The notes: generated from the sequence alone by a model not told the origin. 64,000 bases of DNA from Sipunculus nudus (GCA_026874595.1 CM049317.1:42308401-42372400); one strand, 5' to 3'. Shown: positions 13,387 to 25,528, numbered from the stretch's first letter. Numbers and translations are program-made.

Positions 13387-15021
13387 CAGGGTTTCCGCCA
13401 GGGTTGAAAAAGTGTGTCCGTTTTTACTTTGTGACAGGGAATGAACCTGGCGTGGGGGCGAAGCCCCCAGGGGGGGCGGAGGGTGTGGGAGGGGGTTCCC
13501 CCCTCCCACGGTGTGGAAATTTTACAAAATCAAGGTTGAAAACAACGTTTCTGATGTTCTTTTTCAGCTTAGTATCACGCCCATGGAGGGCGTAAAAATA
13601 TACCAGTAAAACAGTAAAATAGTATTTAGGCCTTCATGTGATGCAGCATGCACGTACAAGTCGTGTCTCCCTGACATATGTGGGCCCACAAACTGGCCTT
13701 TTACTTAACTATTCCTTGGAAAGGATTCGCCTAAACATCTGTTTTGGAAACTTGCGCAAACCGAATTGACGAAGATAAATATAATAAATATAGGGCCTGT
13801 TCTGCCCAAGCGATGTCCACATTGTTTTTATTATATCGTGCACGCTTCCTGTGTATCCCCAAGCTATTGACCAATTCAACATACCCCTCCAGGGACTAAC
13901 GGTTTCCCGCGCTCCCCGATTACCCGCGCCTGGTGCTTACCGCGTGATCTCCGCTGACCGGGTGTTCACGATGGGCCCGCACTACAGCCGGCATTTTGTC
14001 GGCTGCTGCAACGCATTCAACGGCCGGCTGCTTTTCTCAAAGTTAAATGACAAAAAATATATATTGCTGTCGCATGCTTTTACTTAAAATTCGTGCAATA
14101 TCCTTGAAATTTAGTGTGTTAGGCCTACTTGTTATAGGCCCAACATTTGATTCTGCGAAATCCCTGATTGCGATCTTGTCCGAGACGGCCCAATCATTGA
14201 CCAGCATAACCTGTTTCTGCACGTGTGACATTCAGTTGAATTATTCAGAACTTCCTCGGACGCTATTGGCTGCATTTGCCACAAGTTTTTATTTCAATAG
14301 GGAATTCCCTCATGGATATTCGCACATAGAACAGCGCATTCACTACGCTCCGGCCTTTTGAATTTTGTTCGGTAAAGTCAAGACAAAAGCCCTTTGCATT
14401 GTGACCTCGCTGCAAGGCTCGCGGTATGTTAATATGTCAAAGCAGCGATGTCCACAGCGACTGCATGATGAAAATGATTCACCTTCTTCAAATTTTGAAA
14501 AATATATCATCACAACCAAATAAAACACAAATTTAATTTCCATTATCGATAGGTTTATCATTTTTACTGACTACAGAGACTGAATGTACAGTTGTCGAAC
14601 GATTAATTATAATATCACACCTTTGGCCGGTAGCGCATGTTCAGGGCCGACATCGTACGTCCGACATCGTACGTCCACAACCTATGGTTACACAACTGAT
14701 TACCTTCTCCAGAAAATTAAATGGCGAGACAGCATAAAAACTATTTGCGCAGATGTTGTACATGTATAAGGAATCTTTTTACTGATCTATTCTTTTCAAA
14801 GTTTTTCAGAAATTGTCAGGACAGTGACTGATTGGCACCGAACAGGCGACAGGGGCGCGCAAATCTGATACATAGTTTGAAGATGATGAAGACAGCACGA
14901 CACTCGTGCTTGAGTTATTTTTAAGCTCTCTCAGCCTCTTTGACTGGGGGAATTTTTAATGACCCTCGCAGGGGGAAAGAGTCCGTTTACCGGCCTTAAT
15001 TTTAGGGTCGCGGAAACCCTG
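13387..15021. mobile_element. DNA transposon with 12-bp TIRs and a 5-6 bp target duplication
   Basis: Ends are CAGGGTTTCCGC and GCGGAAACCCTG. CTGCC (or GCTGCC) is directly repeated at 13382-13386 and 15022-15026. The sister HLE-2 copy is uninterrupted at this point (near 47096: 'aaattgctgcctcaagctactgc'), which proves insertion. The 1635-bp interior has a GC-rich subterminal region (gggggcgaagccccc, gggagggggttccccc) and no recognisable transposase. CAGGG ends occur in several hAT lineages, but hAT duplications are normally 8 bp, so I leave it unclassified. Confidence 0.8.
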
Positions 15022-18000
15022 CTGCCTCAAGCTACTGCACTGAGTGAACTCTTGACCTGCACCTGGCTAGACTGAGAGAACTTTTGACCTGTACCTGGCT
15101 GCACTGAGTGAACTCTTGACCTGTTGCATAATCTGACACAGCTGGCAGTCTGCCAAAGCTATAAATAGATTCAGGCTGAACTTTGGTTCCAAATATGATG
15201 CAGTGAGCAGTCTGCCAAAGCTATAAATAGGATGCAGCTACTGCACTGAGTGAACTCTTGACCTATACCTGGCTGCATTTCTTCCAATCCTGGCACTGTG
15301 CCAGAACTATTTATAGAGCTGACATCATCTTGGCTAATGGCCAACATCAAGGCACTCACTGGCAATCTGCCAATAGTAAACAAAGTGCTGTCATCTGTAC
15401 ACAAAAGTGGTCCCTACTTGAAACAACTTTGAAATTTATTTTCCCAATCCAAAATGCTTTTCAGCTGACTTTTATTAAAAAGAAATCAGGAATATATGTA
15501 AAATTATTACAGATGCATACTGAATGCAAAATTAAAACAAGTGACCCATGGGTCATGACGCTCAGCTGACTGGGAAGAGATTCACAAAAGGAAATTTTAT
15601 CATCAGAATGGTAGATACCCATTCAACTGAAGCATCAAACAGATTAACCAACAGGCCAAGATTTAGTCTGTATTTATATATCTGAAAAATAGAGAAAAAA
15701 TGTGTAAACTTTAAAAACTAGAACACGGGTAACCGACAAGTGACTACGTGTATCTGCCAAAATCAGAGTGAAGTGAGGCATGGATTGAGTGGCAAGGGGA
15801 AACAGAGTGAGGTATGTTGCATATTAGCATGGATGTCTGCAGCCTAAATGTGTATGTACGTTGTGCAACCTACCACAAATCCAGAAAGCTGTCCAAGTTG
15901 TATACATATGCAAAATTTTAGGCAGAAAAGTCAAACCACTACATGGATATGAATGATTTTAGCCCACGGCAGACAAACAGACAGACGCTGTGCAAAAATG
16001 GTTGCAGTTTTGTGTATGATAAAGACCTATGTGAGATCTAAACACAAGCACAATTTTGGCCCAATCGGTCAAATGGTTCCTGAGATATTAGCTTGGATGT
16101 GTGCAGCGTTAACTAGAATGTAGGTGGCGCCACCTGTCATAAAATCAAGAAAATTATCCAGGATGTATAAACCTGCAAAATTTTAGGCAGTTATGTCAAA
16201 CCACTACAGAGAAATGAGTGATTTTAGGCCACGGCAGACCAACAGACAGACGCTGTGCAAAATGTGCAACAAGGGACCTATGGGTCACGGCGCTCAGCTG
16301 TTATATATGATTAAAAAATATGATTTAGGAATGAGGCATATGCTGGTTTGGTGTGGTAATAAATATAAGCTTTATTATGAGTTGTTGGTGTTTAGCTTAT
16401 GTATGATTATGATATTATCTTTGGAGACAGGGAAGAGGATTGATTTCATTTATTTTATTAACAAATGGAGTACTATTGTCACACAGATTTTGACTTGGCC
16501 ATATAACTTATAAGCAGAACATATAATATAAGAGTTTAACTATTTATTTTAAAAAAAAATTACAAATATTGTCGCAAATATAATTTTTATTAAAAATAAT
16601 AAGAGAATCTTATGATTTTTTAAAATGAAATATAACTGAAATGATTATTAAAATAATATCAAAGAATATATTCATGAATGCATTCATGAATACATTTTGA
16701 AAGTATTTGCACTGGTATTCATATACTTTCATTTTTACCTGAATTCCAATTCTTTATGCAAGACATTTTATAATGGAGTACATATTCATATTCGTATTTA
16801 AATACAATTGCAAATTTTTCCCACCATTACTGGCATTTATTCAGTTTTCACCAAACAATTATGTTGAGAATCCAGAATATACAAAATTCACACATTTAAA
16901 TTATGATCAAAAGTACCTGGTTTTATGGCTTTTATTTATATTAAAAAAAAATGTAATATATTCATTTTGGACTAATTTCACATCAATGTACACACTAGAC
17001 ACAGTAGGAATCTAGATTAATAATATCAACTGCATCTTTGTCTATCATTATTTTCCTTCATATGATCCCTAATGATTAGTAATGAATAATATGATTTACT
17101 TTTTTATCATTAAAATTGAACTGAAAAATACCATAGGTGACTGCATGGTGTTATTTGGAGTACGTGACATTCTATCCATCGATACAAGATTCTTTTATCA
17201 TCAGTAACTGCAAGTTGATTTCCTGTTATTATAAACTAACAAATTCTCTTTTATTTTTCTTTAATTTGTTATTAAAAAACAATAAAAATTTATTAATTTA
17301 TTGTTAATTGTTATGTTGTTGGTTAAAACTACTAGATGAGTTGGGTTGGACACCTGGATCAACTGTGGCTGGCCATAAGCTGCCTACCTGCAACAGTGTA
17401 TGGCTCGCCTCAAGCATGCATAATTTGCTGAAAGTTCAACAAGGTCAACATACAGGTGACTCAAGAGGGGCTGGAGAGAGTTAAGGTCTGACATGGTCTC
17501 ATAAAAACATTAATAAAAGCTACAATTTTTGGCCAATTTCTTTCAGCTTTCTAAACTAAAAAGCTGAAATCCTTGTGTGCATGATATGAAAATTATATCA
17601 ACCGTGCTCACAGGAAACAAATATGCCATGGTCAAAGTTGGGCAAAATTTAAGGTACTAATTTTATATTTATACTAATAACATATAAAATTTGAAAAATT
17701 CAAGACTACTTTAGGGTATTCAATTGAATCTTGATTAAATAATGTTACATCCCTGGCAAAAAAACTCTAGCTTCAGCAATCCCCTTGTTAAGGGAGTAAA
17801 TATATTTCTTGATTTTTTACATAGTGCATTATGTTTGGGCCCATAACTTAAAACAATTACGCAATACTGACATCATTTCTGGCATATGCATAGAGAATGT
17901 ATAGAAAAATATGTATATTATATATGATTAAAGTCACATCAGTGGTTTTGATATTAGGCAGTCTTGAAGTGTAACAATGGGTTTTTAATGGAAAAATGAA

Positions 18001-18818
18001 GTTTTTCATTAATATCTCGAAGGTATTAAGTCCTAGTGACCAAATTCTTGGCATGGTAGGGAAGTTTGGAGACATCTAATTGTATGCCAAATTATAGGAA
18101 CTGAGAGCTGAAACTGGGGAGCTGAGCTCTTGCAAACTGCATAACACTAGCTTGATGTAAACAATTTGTTACATGGTGCTTGAAAACTTGAATAAAATCT
18201 ACAGTTTTTGATCAACTGGTTTAAAATTTTTGGTGTTAACAGACAAAATGCTAACAAAAACATGCTGTGAAAATTAAATCCACAGTACTTACAGTAAAAA
18301 AACGTGCCATGGTCAAAGTTGGGCAAAATTTAAGGTACCAATTTTTTATTTTTGTTTATATTTTAAAAAATTTAAAAGATTTTGATCTAATTTTGGGTAT
18401 ACAATTTAATTTTGATAAATTAAAGTTATATTACTGGAAAAAAAGTCCATAGCTTTAACAAGTTTTGTGTTAAGTGATCAAATATCTTTCCTGATTTTTT
18501 ACAAAATGCATTATGTTTAGGCCCATAACTTTTTTAAATTATATAATACAGACATAATTTCTGGCATGTACATAGGAACTATATAGAAGAATATTTATGG
18601 TAAATATGAGGGAAAACAGATGAGTGGTTTTGATATTAGGCAGTCCTGAAGTGTGAAAATAGGTTTTTAATAAAAAATTGAGGTTTTTCCTTAATTTCTC
18701 AAAGGAACGAAGTCGCAAAGACCCAGTTTTCGGCTTGGTAGGAGATCTTGGGGACATCTAACATTATGCTGAATTTTGGATTCCTAGGTCTTACGGTTTC
18801 AAAACGTGCCACATCTAC

Positions 18819-18866
18819 GGACGGACGGACGGACGGACGGACGGACAGACGGACGGACGACGGACA
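18819..18866. repeat. (GGAC)n microsatellite
   Basis: About eight near-perfect GGAC/GGACA tetranucleotides immediately before the HLE-1 hairpin. Equivalent tracts are at 2210-2262, 22267-22298, 28397-28442, 39008-39055, 46463-46512 and 61725-61770. Confidence 0.95.
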
Positions 18867-18879
18867 ATGGACCACGACT

Positions 18880-18912
18880 ATAGCTCAGATGACTTATAGT
18901 CAGCTGAGCTAA
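18880..18912. other. HLE-1 terminal hairpin (best-preserved example)
   Basis: TAGCTCAG pairs with CTGAGCTA (8 bp). Inside it TGACT pairs with AGTCA (5 bp) around a TAT loop, with one A/G mismatch between the stems. The element ends CTAA directly after the stem. The same structure recurs at about 5320, 22313, 23987, 28457, 39070, 46531, 51748, 56092, 61526 and 61787. Confidence 0.85.
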
Positions 18913-19976
18913 AAATGGTTGCAGGTGGCCCCTCCAGTTTTGTGTATGATAAAGACCTATGTGAGATCTATACACATGCAAAATTTTGGCCCAATCGTTC
19001 AAACGGTTCCCGAGATATGAGCTTGGATGTCTGCAGCATAAACTAGAATAAAGGTGGCGCCACCTGTCATAAAATCAAGAAAGCTATCCAGGATGTATAA
19101 AACTGCAAAATTTTAGGCATATATGTCAAACCACTGCCAAGATGTGAGTGACTTTACTGCACGGCAGACAAACAGACAGACGCTGTGCAAAAATGGTTGC
19201 AGGTGGTGCCACCAGTTTTGTGTATGATAAAGAGCTATGTTAGATCTATACACATGCACAATTTTCGCCCGATCGGTCAAACGGTTCCCGAGATATGAGC
19301 TTGGATGTCATCAGCGTGAACGTGAATGTAGGTGGTGCCACCTGTCATAAAATCAAGAAAGCTATCCAGGATGTATAAAACTGCAAAATTTTAGGCAGAT
19401 ATGTCAAACCACTGCCGAGATATGAGTGACATTATTGCACGGCAGACAAACAGACGCTGTGCAAAAATGGTTGCAGGTGGCGCCACCAGTTTAGCGTATG
19501 ATAAAGAGCTATGTTAGATCTATATACATGCAAAATTTTGGCCCGATCAGTCAAACGGTTCCCGAAATATGAGCTTGGATGTCATCAGTGTGAATGAGAA
19601 TGTAGGTGGCGCCACCTGTCATAAAATCAAGAAAGCTATCCAGGATGTATACGCATGCCGAATTTCAGGTGAATTAGTCAATTCACTGCAGAGATATGAG
19701 TGATTTTAACCAAAGGCAGATGAACAGATGGACACTGTGCAAACATGGTTACAGGTGGCGCCACCATTTTTTGTGTATGTTATAGAGCTATCCAAGGGCT
19801 ACATTAGTATAAATTTTATTTCCTGATCAGTCAAACGGTTCCCGAGATATGAGCTTGGAAAGCTGATAAAATCAAGTCCCAGAGGAGCTCTCTGGAAACG
19901 AACACGGCAACAGCGGAGGAACCCGGTCAAAAACATAGTATCCACAAAACTTCGTTTTGGCGGGTACAAAAATACA

Positions 19977-22260
19977 GGTGGCTCCACCAGTCTGCAGAAA
20001 CTAATAAAAACACTTACAAACATCAATATCCATGCAAAGAATCATGGTGATCTCCCCATTAGTTGTTCAGATACTTCAGCTTTTGTATCAAATTGTCCAT
20101 TATTCTGAGGGATACTTCGGAGTCCTATAGCTTGAAGGATATGGGTAACAGAGACCTAATTTTAAGTTTCCACAGGCACTTTTCATGGGCCCCTTGCATG
20201 ACAAGAATGAAGATTCTAGGTCCAGTTGTTGCGATTTGTACCCTGTTGACAGATAACCACATCTTTAAAGGTATCAAAAATAGAGAAAAAAAATCCTAAT
20301 AATTTGAAAAAAATAGAGGTGGCGCACCCAGTCTGCAGGAACTGATGGAACAGGTCATGATCAATATGTATGCCGTAAATCATGACCATCAGTGTTGTAG
20401 TTATTGAGATACTGCAGTTTTTGTATCAAATTTTCCATTATTCTGGAATTATTCATTATTAATTTGGAGCCATACAGCTTAAAGAATATGGGTAACAGAG
20501 ACCTAATTTCAGGTTTCCATGGAGACTTTTCATGGGTCTCCCTGTGTGTCAAGAATGAAGATTCTAGGTCCAGTTTTAATGATTTGTGCCCTGTTAACAG
20601 ATGTTCATAACTTTAAAGGTCTCAAAAATAGAGAAAAAATTCGTAAAAAAACCCGAACAAATACAGGTGGTGCCACCAGTCTGCAGAAACTGATGAAACA
20701 CTCCATGATCAATATCCATGAAAACAATTATGGCGATCCCTGCATTAGTTGTTCAGATACTTCAGCTTTTGTATCAAATTTTCCATTATTCTGAGCTGTA
20801 CTTTGGAGTGCCATAGCTCAAAGGATATGGGTAACAGAGACCTAATTTCAGGTGTCCATGGAGACTTATCATGGGTCTCCCTGTGTGTCAACAGTAGATT
20901 CTAGGTCCAGTCCTTACGATTTGTACCCTGTTGACAGATAACTACATCCTGAAAGGTCTCGAAAATAGAGAAAAAAAAAATTGTGAAAATTTGAAAAAAT
21001 ACAGGTGGCACCACCAGTCTGCAGGTACTGATGAAACACCTCTTGATCAATATGTATGCCAAAAATCATGACCATCAGTGTTGTAGTTATTGAGATGTTG
21101 CAGTTTGTTTTTATCAAATTTTCCATTATTCTGGGGGGTTATTGGGAGCCCCCCATAGCTCAAAGGATATGGGTAACAGAGACCTAATTTCAGGTTTCCA
21201 TGGAGACTTTTCAGGGGTCTCCCTGTGTGTCAAGAATGAATATTCTAGGTCCAGTCTTTATGATTTGTGCCCTGTTAACAGCTGTTCACATTTTTAAATT
21301 CGTAAAAAATCGAAAAATTTAGGTGGCGCCACCAGTCTGCAGGAAGTGATGGAACATCTCATGATCAATATGTATGCCAAAAATCATGACCATCAGTCAA
21401 GTAGTTAATGAGATATTGAAGTTTTTGTATGAAATTTTTGACTTTTCTGGGGGGTACTTTGGGGCCCCATAGCTCGAAGGATATGGGTAACAGAGATCTA
21501 ATTTATGGTTTCCACGGAGACTTTTAATAGGTTTCTCAGTGTGTCGAGAATGAAGATTCTAGGTCCAGCGGTTACGATTTGTGCCACGTTAACAGATGAC
21601 AGCATCTTTAAACGTCTCAAAAATAGAGGAAAAAATTGTAAAAAAATCGAAAAATACAGGTGGCGCCACCAGTCTGCAGAACTTATGGAACATCTCATGA
21701 TCAATATGTATGCCAAAAATCATGACCATCAGTGTTGTAGTTATTGAGATATTGAAGTTTTTGTATGAAATTTTTTACTATTCTGGGGGGTACTTTGGGG
21801 CCCCATAGCTCGAAGGATATGGGTAACAGAGACCTAATTTCTGGTTTCCAAGGAGATTTTTCATGGACCTCTCAGTGTATCAAGAATTAAGATTCTAGGT
21901 CTAGGCTTTACGATTTGTGCCTTGTTAACAGATGTTCACATTTTTAAAGGTCTCAAAAATAGAGAAAAAAATTTGTAAAAAATCGAAAAATACAGGTGGC
22001 GCCACCAGTCTGCTGGAAGTGATGGAACATCTCATGATCAATATGTATGCCAAAAATCATGACCATCAGTCAAGTAGTTGATGAGATATTGAAGTTTTTG
22101 TATGAAATTTTTGACTTTTCTGGGGGGTACTTTGGGGCCCCTTAGCTCGAAGGATATGGGTAACAAAGACCTAATTTCTGGTTTCCAAGGAGATTTTTCA
22201 TGGACCTCTCAGAATCCCCAGTTACAAGGTTCTAGGTTCAGCGGTTACGATTTGTGCCTG
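19977..22260. repeat. Core-2 tandem array, seven units of about 336 bp
   Basis: The block GGTGGCGCCACC-AGTCTGCAG or a variant starts units at 19977, 20318, 20666, 21004, 21322, 21658 and 21995 (spacings 341, 348, 338, 318, 336, 336 and 337). Each unit then has 'atgatcaatatgtatgccaaaaatcatgacc', 'tagctcgaaggatatgggtaacagagacctaattt' and 'gattctaggtccag'. The units are diverged from each other, so the array is not freshly amplified. Frames of 60-90 codons in it only mirror the repeat. Confidence 0.9.
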
Positions 22261-24019
22261 GTTAACAGACGGACAGACGGACAGACGGACAACGGACAAA
22301 GAGTGATCGCTATAGCTCAGATGACTTTCAGTCAGCTGAGCTAAAAAAACAGATATATCTCATTGATGGCCAATTCTTGAATTAAGTTGAGTAGGGATAC
22401 CAATAATTTATAATCCACTTACAGTTTTCTTTATATAGCCACAGAGAGCTGAATATCCATGATTGTAACACTGCCTGGTATGATGAATAAATTAATTCAT
22501 TAATCTAAATTTTTTAAAAGCTTTTAAAAAACTTTGTCAATATTAACCAAAGATAACCTGAAATCTAAATGTCTAGTGGCATGATGTAATAGATGCTGAT
22601 AAACTGGTGCCAGGCTAGATGTAACAGCATAACACAGCTAACATATATGGTAAAATGACTCAATTCAATCTCCATAATTCAGCCAAAAATCATTCATGTG
22701 GAACCATTAATGACAATTATTATAAGAATTATTGTAGGGATTATTCTTGTAAGATATTTAACAAACTGGCTTCAGTGACATCAGTCGAAAAACATTTCGC
22801 AGGTTTATAACTCATATAGGAAGATACAGCAAACTGGCTAAGTTCAGCTTCCCGTAACTCAGCCAAAAAGCACTGAACCAAAACCATTTGAACAAACTTG
22901 AATTATCAACATCTGAGGACAGTTAATTTGTGAGATTTAAGAATTTGGCCCAGTGGTTTTAGAGAAGATCTTTGTTGCCACTGAGCTAAAATTAGCTGTT
23001 ATGGCATAATACTAAATTCAGCTTTCCATAACTTAGCCAAACGTCACTGAAAAGAGACCATTTGAACAAACTTCAGAAAGCACTGGCCTAGGATTATTTT
23101 TGCGTGATATTAAACATTTTGGCCACATGGTTTCAGAGAAGAAGTTTTTTGTAGCCCTCAGTGTGATACAGGCACTGATGACCCCGTAACAAAAAAGGCT
23201 GATGCAGGTGGTGCCACCAATACCTCAATTTCAGATATGACACTGACATAAAATTTGGTGATGATAGCTCCAGCCGTTTCTGAGACTTAAATTTTAATTT
23301 TTAATTGTGCTTTTTTGCCAAAAATCTCCGAACTGGAACCATTCGAACAAACTTGAGAAAGATTGTTCCAGGGATCATTTCTGTGAAATATTGGACAATT
23401 TGGCTGGAAAGTTTCAGAGAAGATTTTTAAAGTTTTTTTCAGCTTTTTCCCTATTAAATCTAAGAAAATGCAGTTAGAAAAAAAATAAACAAAATCTGAT
23501 ATAGTTTTTTGGATGACTGATTATTTGCAAAAAAATTGATGATGCTAGCTCCTGCTGTTTTTGAGATAGATATGGTTACCATACAGACGACGCAGGACAC
23601 ACGACACAGGACGCATGACACACGACGAACAACGGACGCCGCCGCACCATCGCATAAGCTTACAGGTTCGCTAAAAAAAATAAGGCAATACTGACCTAAT
23701 TTCTGGTATGTACTTAGCCATTGTATAGGGGAACATGCATATGATCAAATGATCAAAGTCATATCAATGGTTTTGATATTAGGCAGCCTTGAAGTATAAC
23801 AATGGGTTTTGTATGGAAACTGAGGTTTTTCCTTAATATCTCAATGGGACAAAGTCCTGGTGACCCAATATTCAGTACATATTATTGGGCCTATAACTGT
23901 ATGCCAAATTTTGGATTTGCAAGTCCAGCGGTTACAAAACGTGCTCTGTTGATTGACGGCCAGTTGACGGACAAAGGACCATGACTATAGCTCAGATGGC
24001 TTATAGTCAGCTGAGCTAA

Positions 24020-24225
24020 AAACAGGTTGATGCAGGTGGTGCCACATAAACCTCAATTTAAAATATGATTCATGTGACCAGATGGCCGATGAAATAATAG
24101 AAAGAGGACAGACACTGACCCATCTTTGTAGCTGAAGTGACCCTCAGTAAATACAAGTGTTGGAGCCTTGGGTTAATTTTACACAGTATGAGCAGTATTA
24201 CATTGAACAGTCCACCGTGACTTAC
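24020..24225. repeat. Residual HLE-2-like unit before the SH2 exon
   Basis: 'ggttgatgcaggtggtgccacataaacctcaattt' matches the internal HLE-2 block near 23200 and 48440 and ends near 24085. The remaining 140 bp up to the exon look unique. Confidence 0.5.
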
Positions 24226-24342
24226 CTGATAGCTAGTGTATACTGGCCAGGAGCACGCTGACTTTCACGGATCAGGTAACTGCCGTCTCCTTCCTTGGCA
24301 AGTAACTGGTCAGCTTCCTCCCTAGATATTGCTCCATGATAC
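24226..24342 (-). CDS. Chimaerin-like gene, exon encoding N-terminal half of the SH2 domain
   Basis: A 117-bp minus-strand exon with acceptor CTGCTACAG and donor GTAAGT. It encodes the SH2 start [14 protein letters not shown], followed by a GSYLIRES block and QYTLAI, with a split Arg codon (AG) at the donor. The Arg in LIRES is the conserved phosphotyrosine-binding residue of SH2 domains (FLVRES motif), and the Arg in ISREEAD is at the usual alpha-A position. The block SYLIRESQR-x-PG-x-YTLA is characteristic of alpha- and beta-chimaerins, Rac GTPase-activating proteins with SH2, C1 and RhoGAP domains. The rest of SH2 and the C1 and RhoGAP domains are not found in 1-24225 and should lie beyond the left edge. 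An HLE-1-like end sits about 22 bp from the acceptor AG (see findings). Confidence 0.92.
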
Positions 24343-24365
24343 CTGTAGCAGACCAGTTCCATTAA

Positions 24366-24780
24366 TAAGTGACCCATGTGTCATGAAACTTAGCTGCAAA
24401 GCATGACAGATGACATTATTGGCTGAAACTCACAACTTCTAGTCAAATATTTGAAGAATTTGTCTGCATATTTTAGTTAAACCTCTGAGGATGACAGGAA
24501 TATATGTCTGGTTAAAGCACAAATGACCAATGGTCTAAATCAAACTATACAATTAAATAGCCCCACCAGTCCTGTGCAAGTGGTGAAACTCTCCGTGACC
24601 AATGAGACAAGTTTATGGGTAACTCAGCAACAGACACCACTGCAGTGATTTTAAAAAAAAATACAGTAACAGGTGGACGCCATGCCAAAACGATTACAGA
24701 TGGTGCCACCAGTCTTGAGAACAAGATGGAGGTGTCCAAGGTCTATGGACATGCATAATTTCAGGCCAATACACCAACCA
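24366..24780. mobile_element. Decayed HLE-1-like fragment next to the SH2 exon
   Basis: 'TAAGTGACCCATGTGTCATGAAACTTAGCTG' is a diverged HLE-1 palindromic end. It is followed by decayed core units containing 'gatggtgccaccagtcttgagaac' and 'atggacatgcataatttcaggccaatacacc'. Confidence 0.6.
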
Positions 24781-25010
24781 TGTTACATGTTTAAATAATG
24801 CAGCCCTCCTTGTGTGAAATAGTTTCCAGGTATTGTCCCTGGTGTGGTGACGTCACTTTTATAGTTCACCTGGAATAAAACTGTTTTTGTTCATGTCACA
24901 TACTTTCAGAAGTGTTTTAACATGGTGGCAGAGGGGCTCCGATTCTAAAGGACACATGGTGGTAAGATGACAAACCTGTAGATAATGCCCACAGTCTCTA
25001 TAGTCACCGC
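24781..25010 (+). mobile_element. Possible 5' end of an old Ty3/gypsy element (short LTR, PBS-like site, leader)
   Basis: 24781-24922 starts TGTTACATG and ends TTTTAACA, has a 'ggaataaaa' polyadenylation-like signal, and is followed at 24923 by TGGTGGCAGAGGGG, which could be a tRNA primer-binding site. The sequence then continues, across the 25011-34802 insertion, into a gag-like pseudogene. No second LTR copy is visible to confirm it, so the LTR call is tentative. Confidence 0.35.
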
Positions 25011-25528
25011 TGTCACCCCTAACTTAACGTGATAACTTTACAACGGATATATCCTATAAAACAATAGGATGGGTTAACGCTCGCCACTTGATTTCATTAA
25101 TCAAGAAATTAGATCCCGGTCATTACAGGTGACATTTCCAGGTTCTTTTAAGGACGTGTATAAAAATACCAGACAATCATACACCCAGATCAATAGAAAC
25201 TATGAGACATCAGGTTAAATTCACAAATATAATTCAAGACAATACTTACAAAGACGTAGATGTAAGTGTGTGTGCGTTGATGTGTCAATGCGACAGTCCT
25301 TCACATTAAAAATACAGGATATTTACCGAGTCCGTGGTTTGTATAAACAAGTGACCCATGGGTCATGACGCTCAGCTGACTGGGAAGAGATTCGCAAAAG
25401 GAAATATTATCACCAGAATGGTAGTATATACCCATTCAACTGAAGCATCAAACAGATTAACCAACAGGCCAAGATTTAGTCTGTATTTATATATCTCAAA
25501 AATAGAGAAAAATGTGTAAACTTTTAAA

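Larger units (their letters stand above)
16270..18912 (-). mobile_element. HLE-1 type-B element, apparently full length, nested in HLE-3
   Basis: The left end CAAGGGACCTATGGGTCACG is followed by GCGCTCAGCTG, then 2.6 kb of AT-rich type-B body. A GGAC tetranucleotide tract (18819-18865) and the 31-nt hairpin ending CTAA close it. Flanks are the two halves of an HLE-3 unit: 'cgctgtgcaaaa' on the left, with a few extra bases, and 'aaatggttgcaggtgg' on the right. A related element occupies 42813-46564. No coding gene is recognised. Confidence 0.8.
15717..19967 (-). mobile_element. HLE-3 element nested in the HLE-1 composite, itself interrupted
   Basis: The left end ACTAGAACACGGGTAACCGACAAGTGACTACG is followed by TGTATCTGCCAAAATCAGAG. 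The right end is 'tatccacaaaacttcgttttggcgggtac'. Both outside flanks belong to one core-2 unit ('aaaaatagagaaaaaatgtgtaaac' and 'aaaatacaggtgg'), so the HLE-3 landed in a core-2 repeat. It is split by 16270-18912; without that it would be about 1.6 kb. Confidence 0.75.
15538..22344 (-). mobile_element. HLE-1 composite element, copy 1 (carries a nested HLE-3)
   Basis: The left end CAAGTGACCCATGGGTCATG is followed by ACGCTCAGCTGACT. The right end is an (ACGG)n-like tract (22267-22298) and the hairpin TAGCTCAG...CAGTCAGCTGAGCTAA. HLE-2 copy 2 reads through at 47597-47610, giving the empty site. The element consists of a short left arm (15538-15716), a nested HLE-3 (15717-19967), then a seven-unit core-2 array. 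Copy 2 of the same composite is at 25348-28488. Confidence 0.82.
11041..23674 (-). mobile_element. HLE-2 element, copy 1, containing several nested elements
   Basis: The left end is CAAGGCCTACAGGCCTAATG followed by GCGAACCTGTG. The right end is GCATAAGCT then TACAGGTTCGC and CTAA, so the subterminal repeats pair with one mismatch. Flanks join into type-B sequence in A-rich DNA with no evident duplication. Total length is 12.6 kb, most of it later insertions (11233-12977, 13387-15021, 15538-22344). Copy 2 is at 40684-48936 and lacks two of them. No Rep or helicase frame is recognised, so it is non-autonomous. Confidence 0.8.
10927..24019 (-). mobile_element. Outer HLE-1 type-B element, left-truncated, hosting nested insertions
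   Basis: Type-B sequence runs from about 10927 to 'cataacttaaa' (11040). It resumes after 23674 at 'taaggcaatactgacctaatttctggtatg' and ends with a short ACGG-like tract and the hairpin CTAA at 24019. Other type-B copies have these two flanks contiguous, which identifies everything at 11041-23674 as inserted. The palindromic end is missing. Confidence 0.75.

Noticed and set aside
20519-20794. Repeated 60-90 codon frames in the core-2 arrays (also 26514-27244 and 27590-27772)
   Set aside because: They are shadows of the tandem repeat, drift with unit divergence, and change frame between units.
15538-22344. Reading the HLE CTAA ends as canonical Helitron CTRR 3' ends
   Set aside because: The terminal palindrome position, the subterminal inverted repeats, AA/TT insertion and endonuclease orientation fit a Helentron read from the other strand. 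CTAA as a 3' end is kept only as an alternative.
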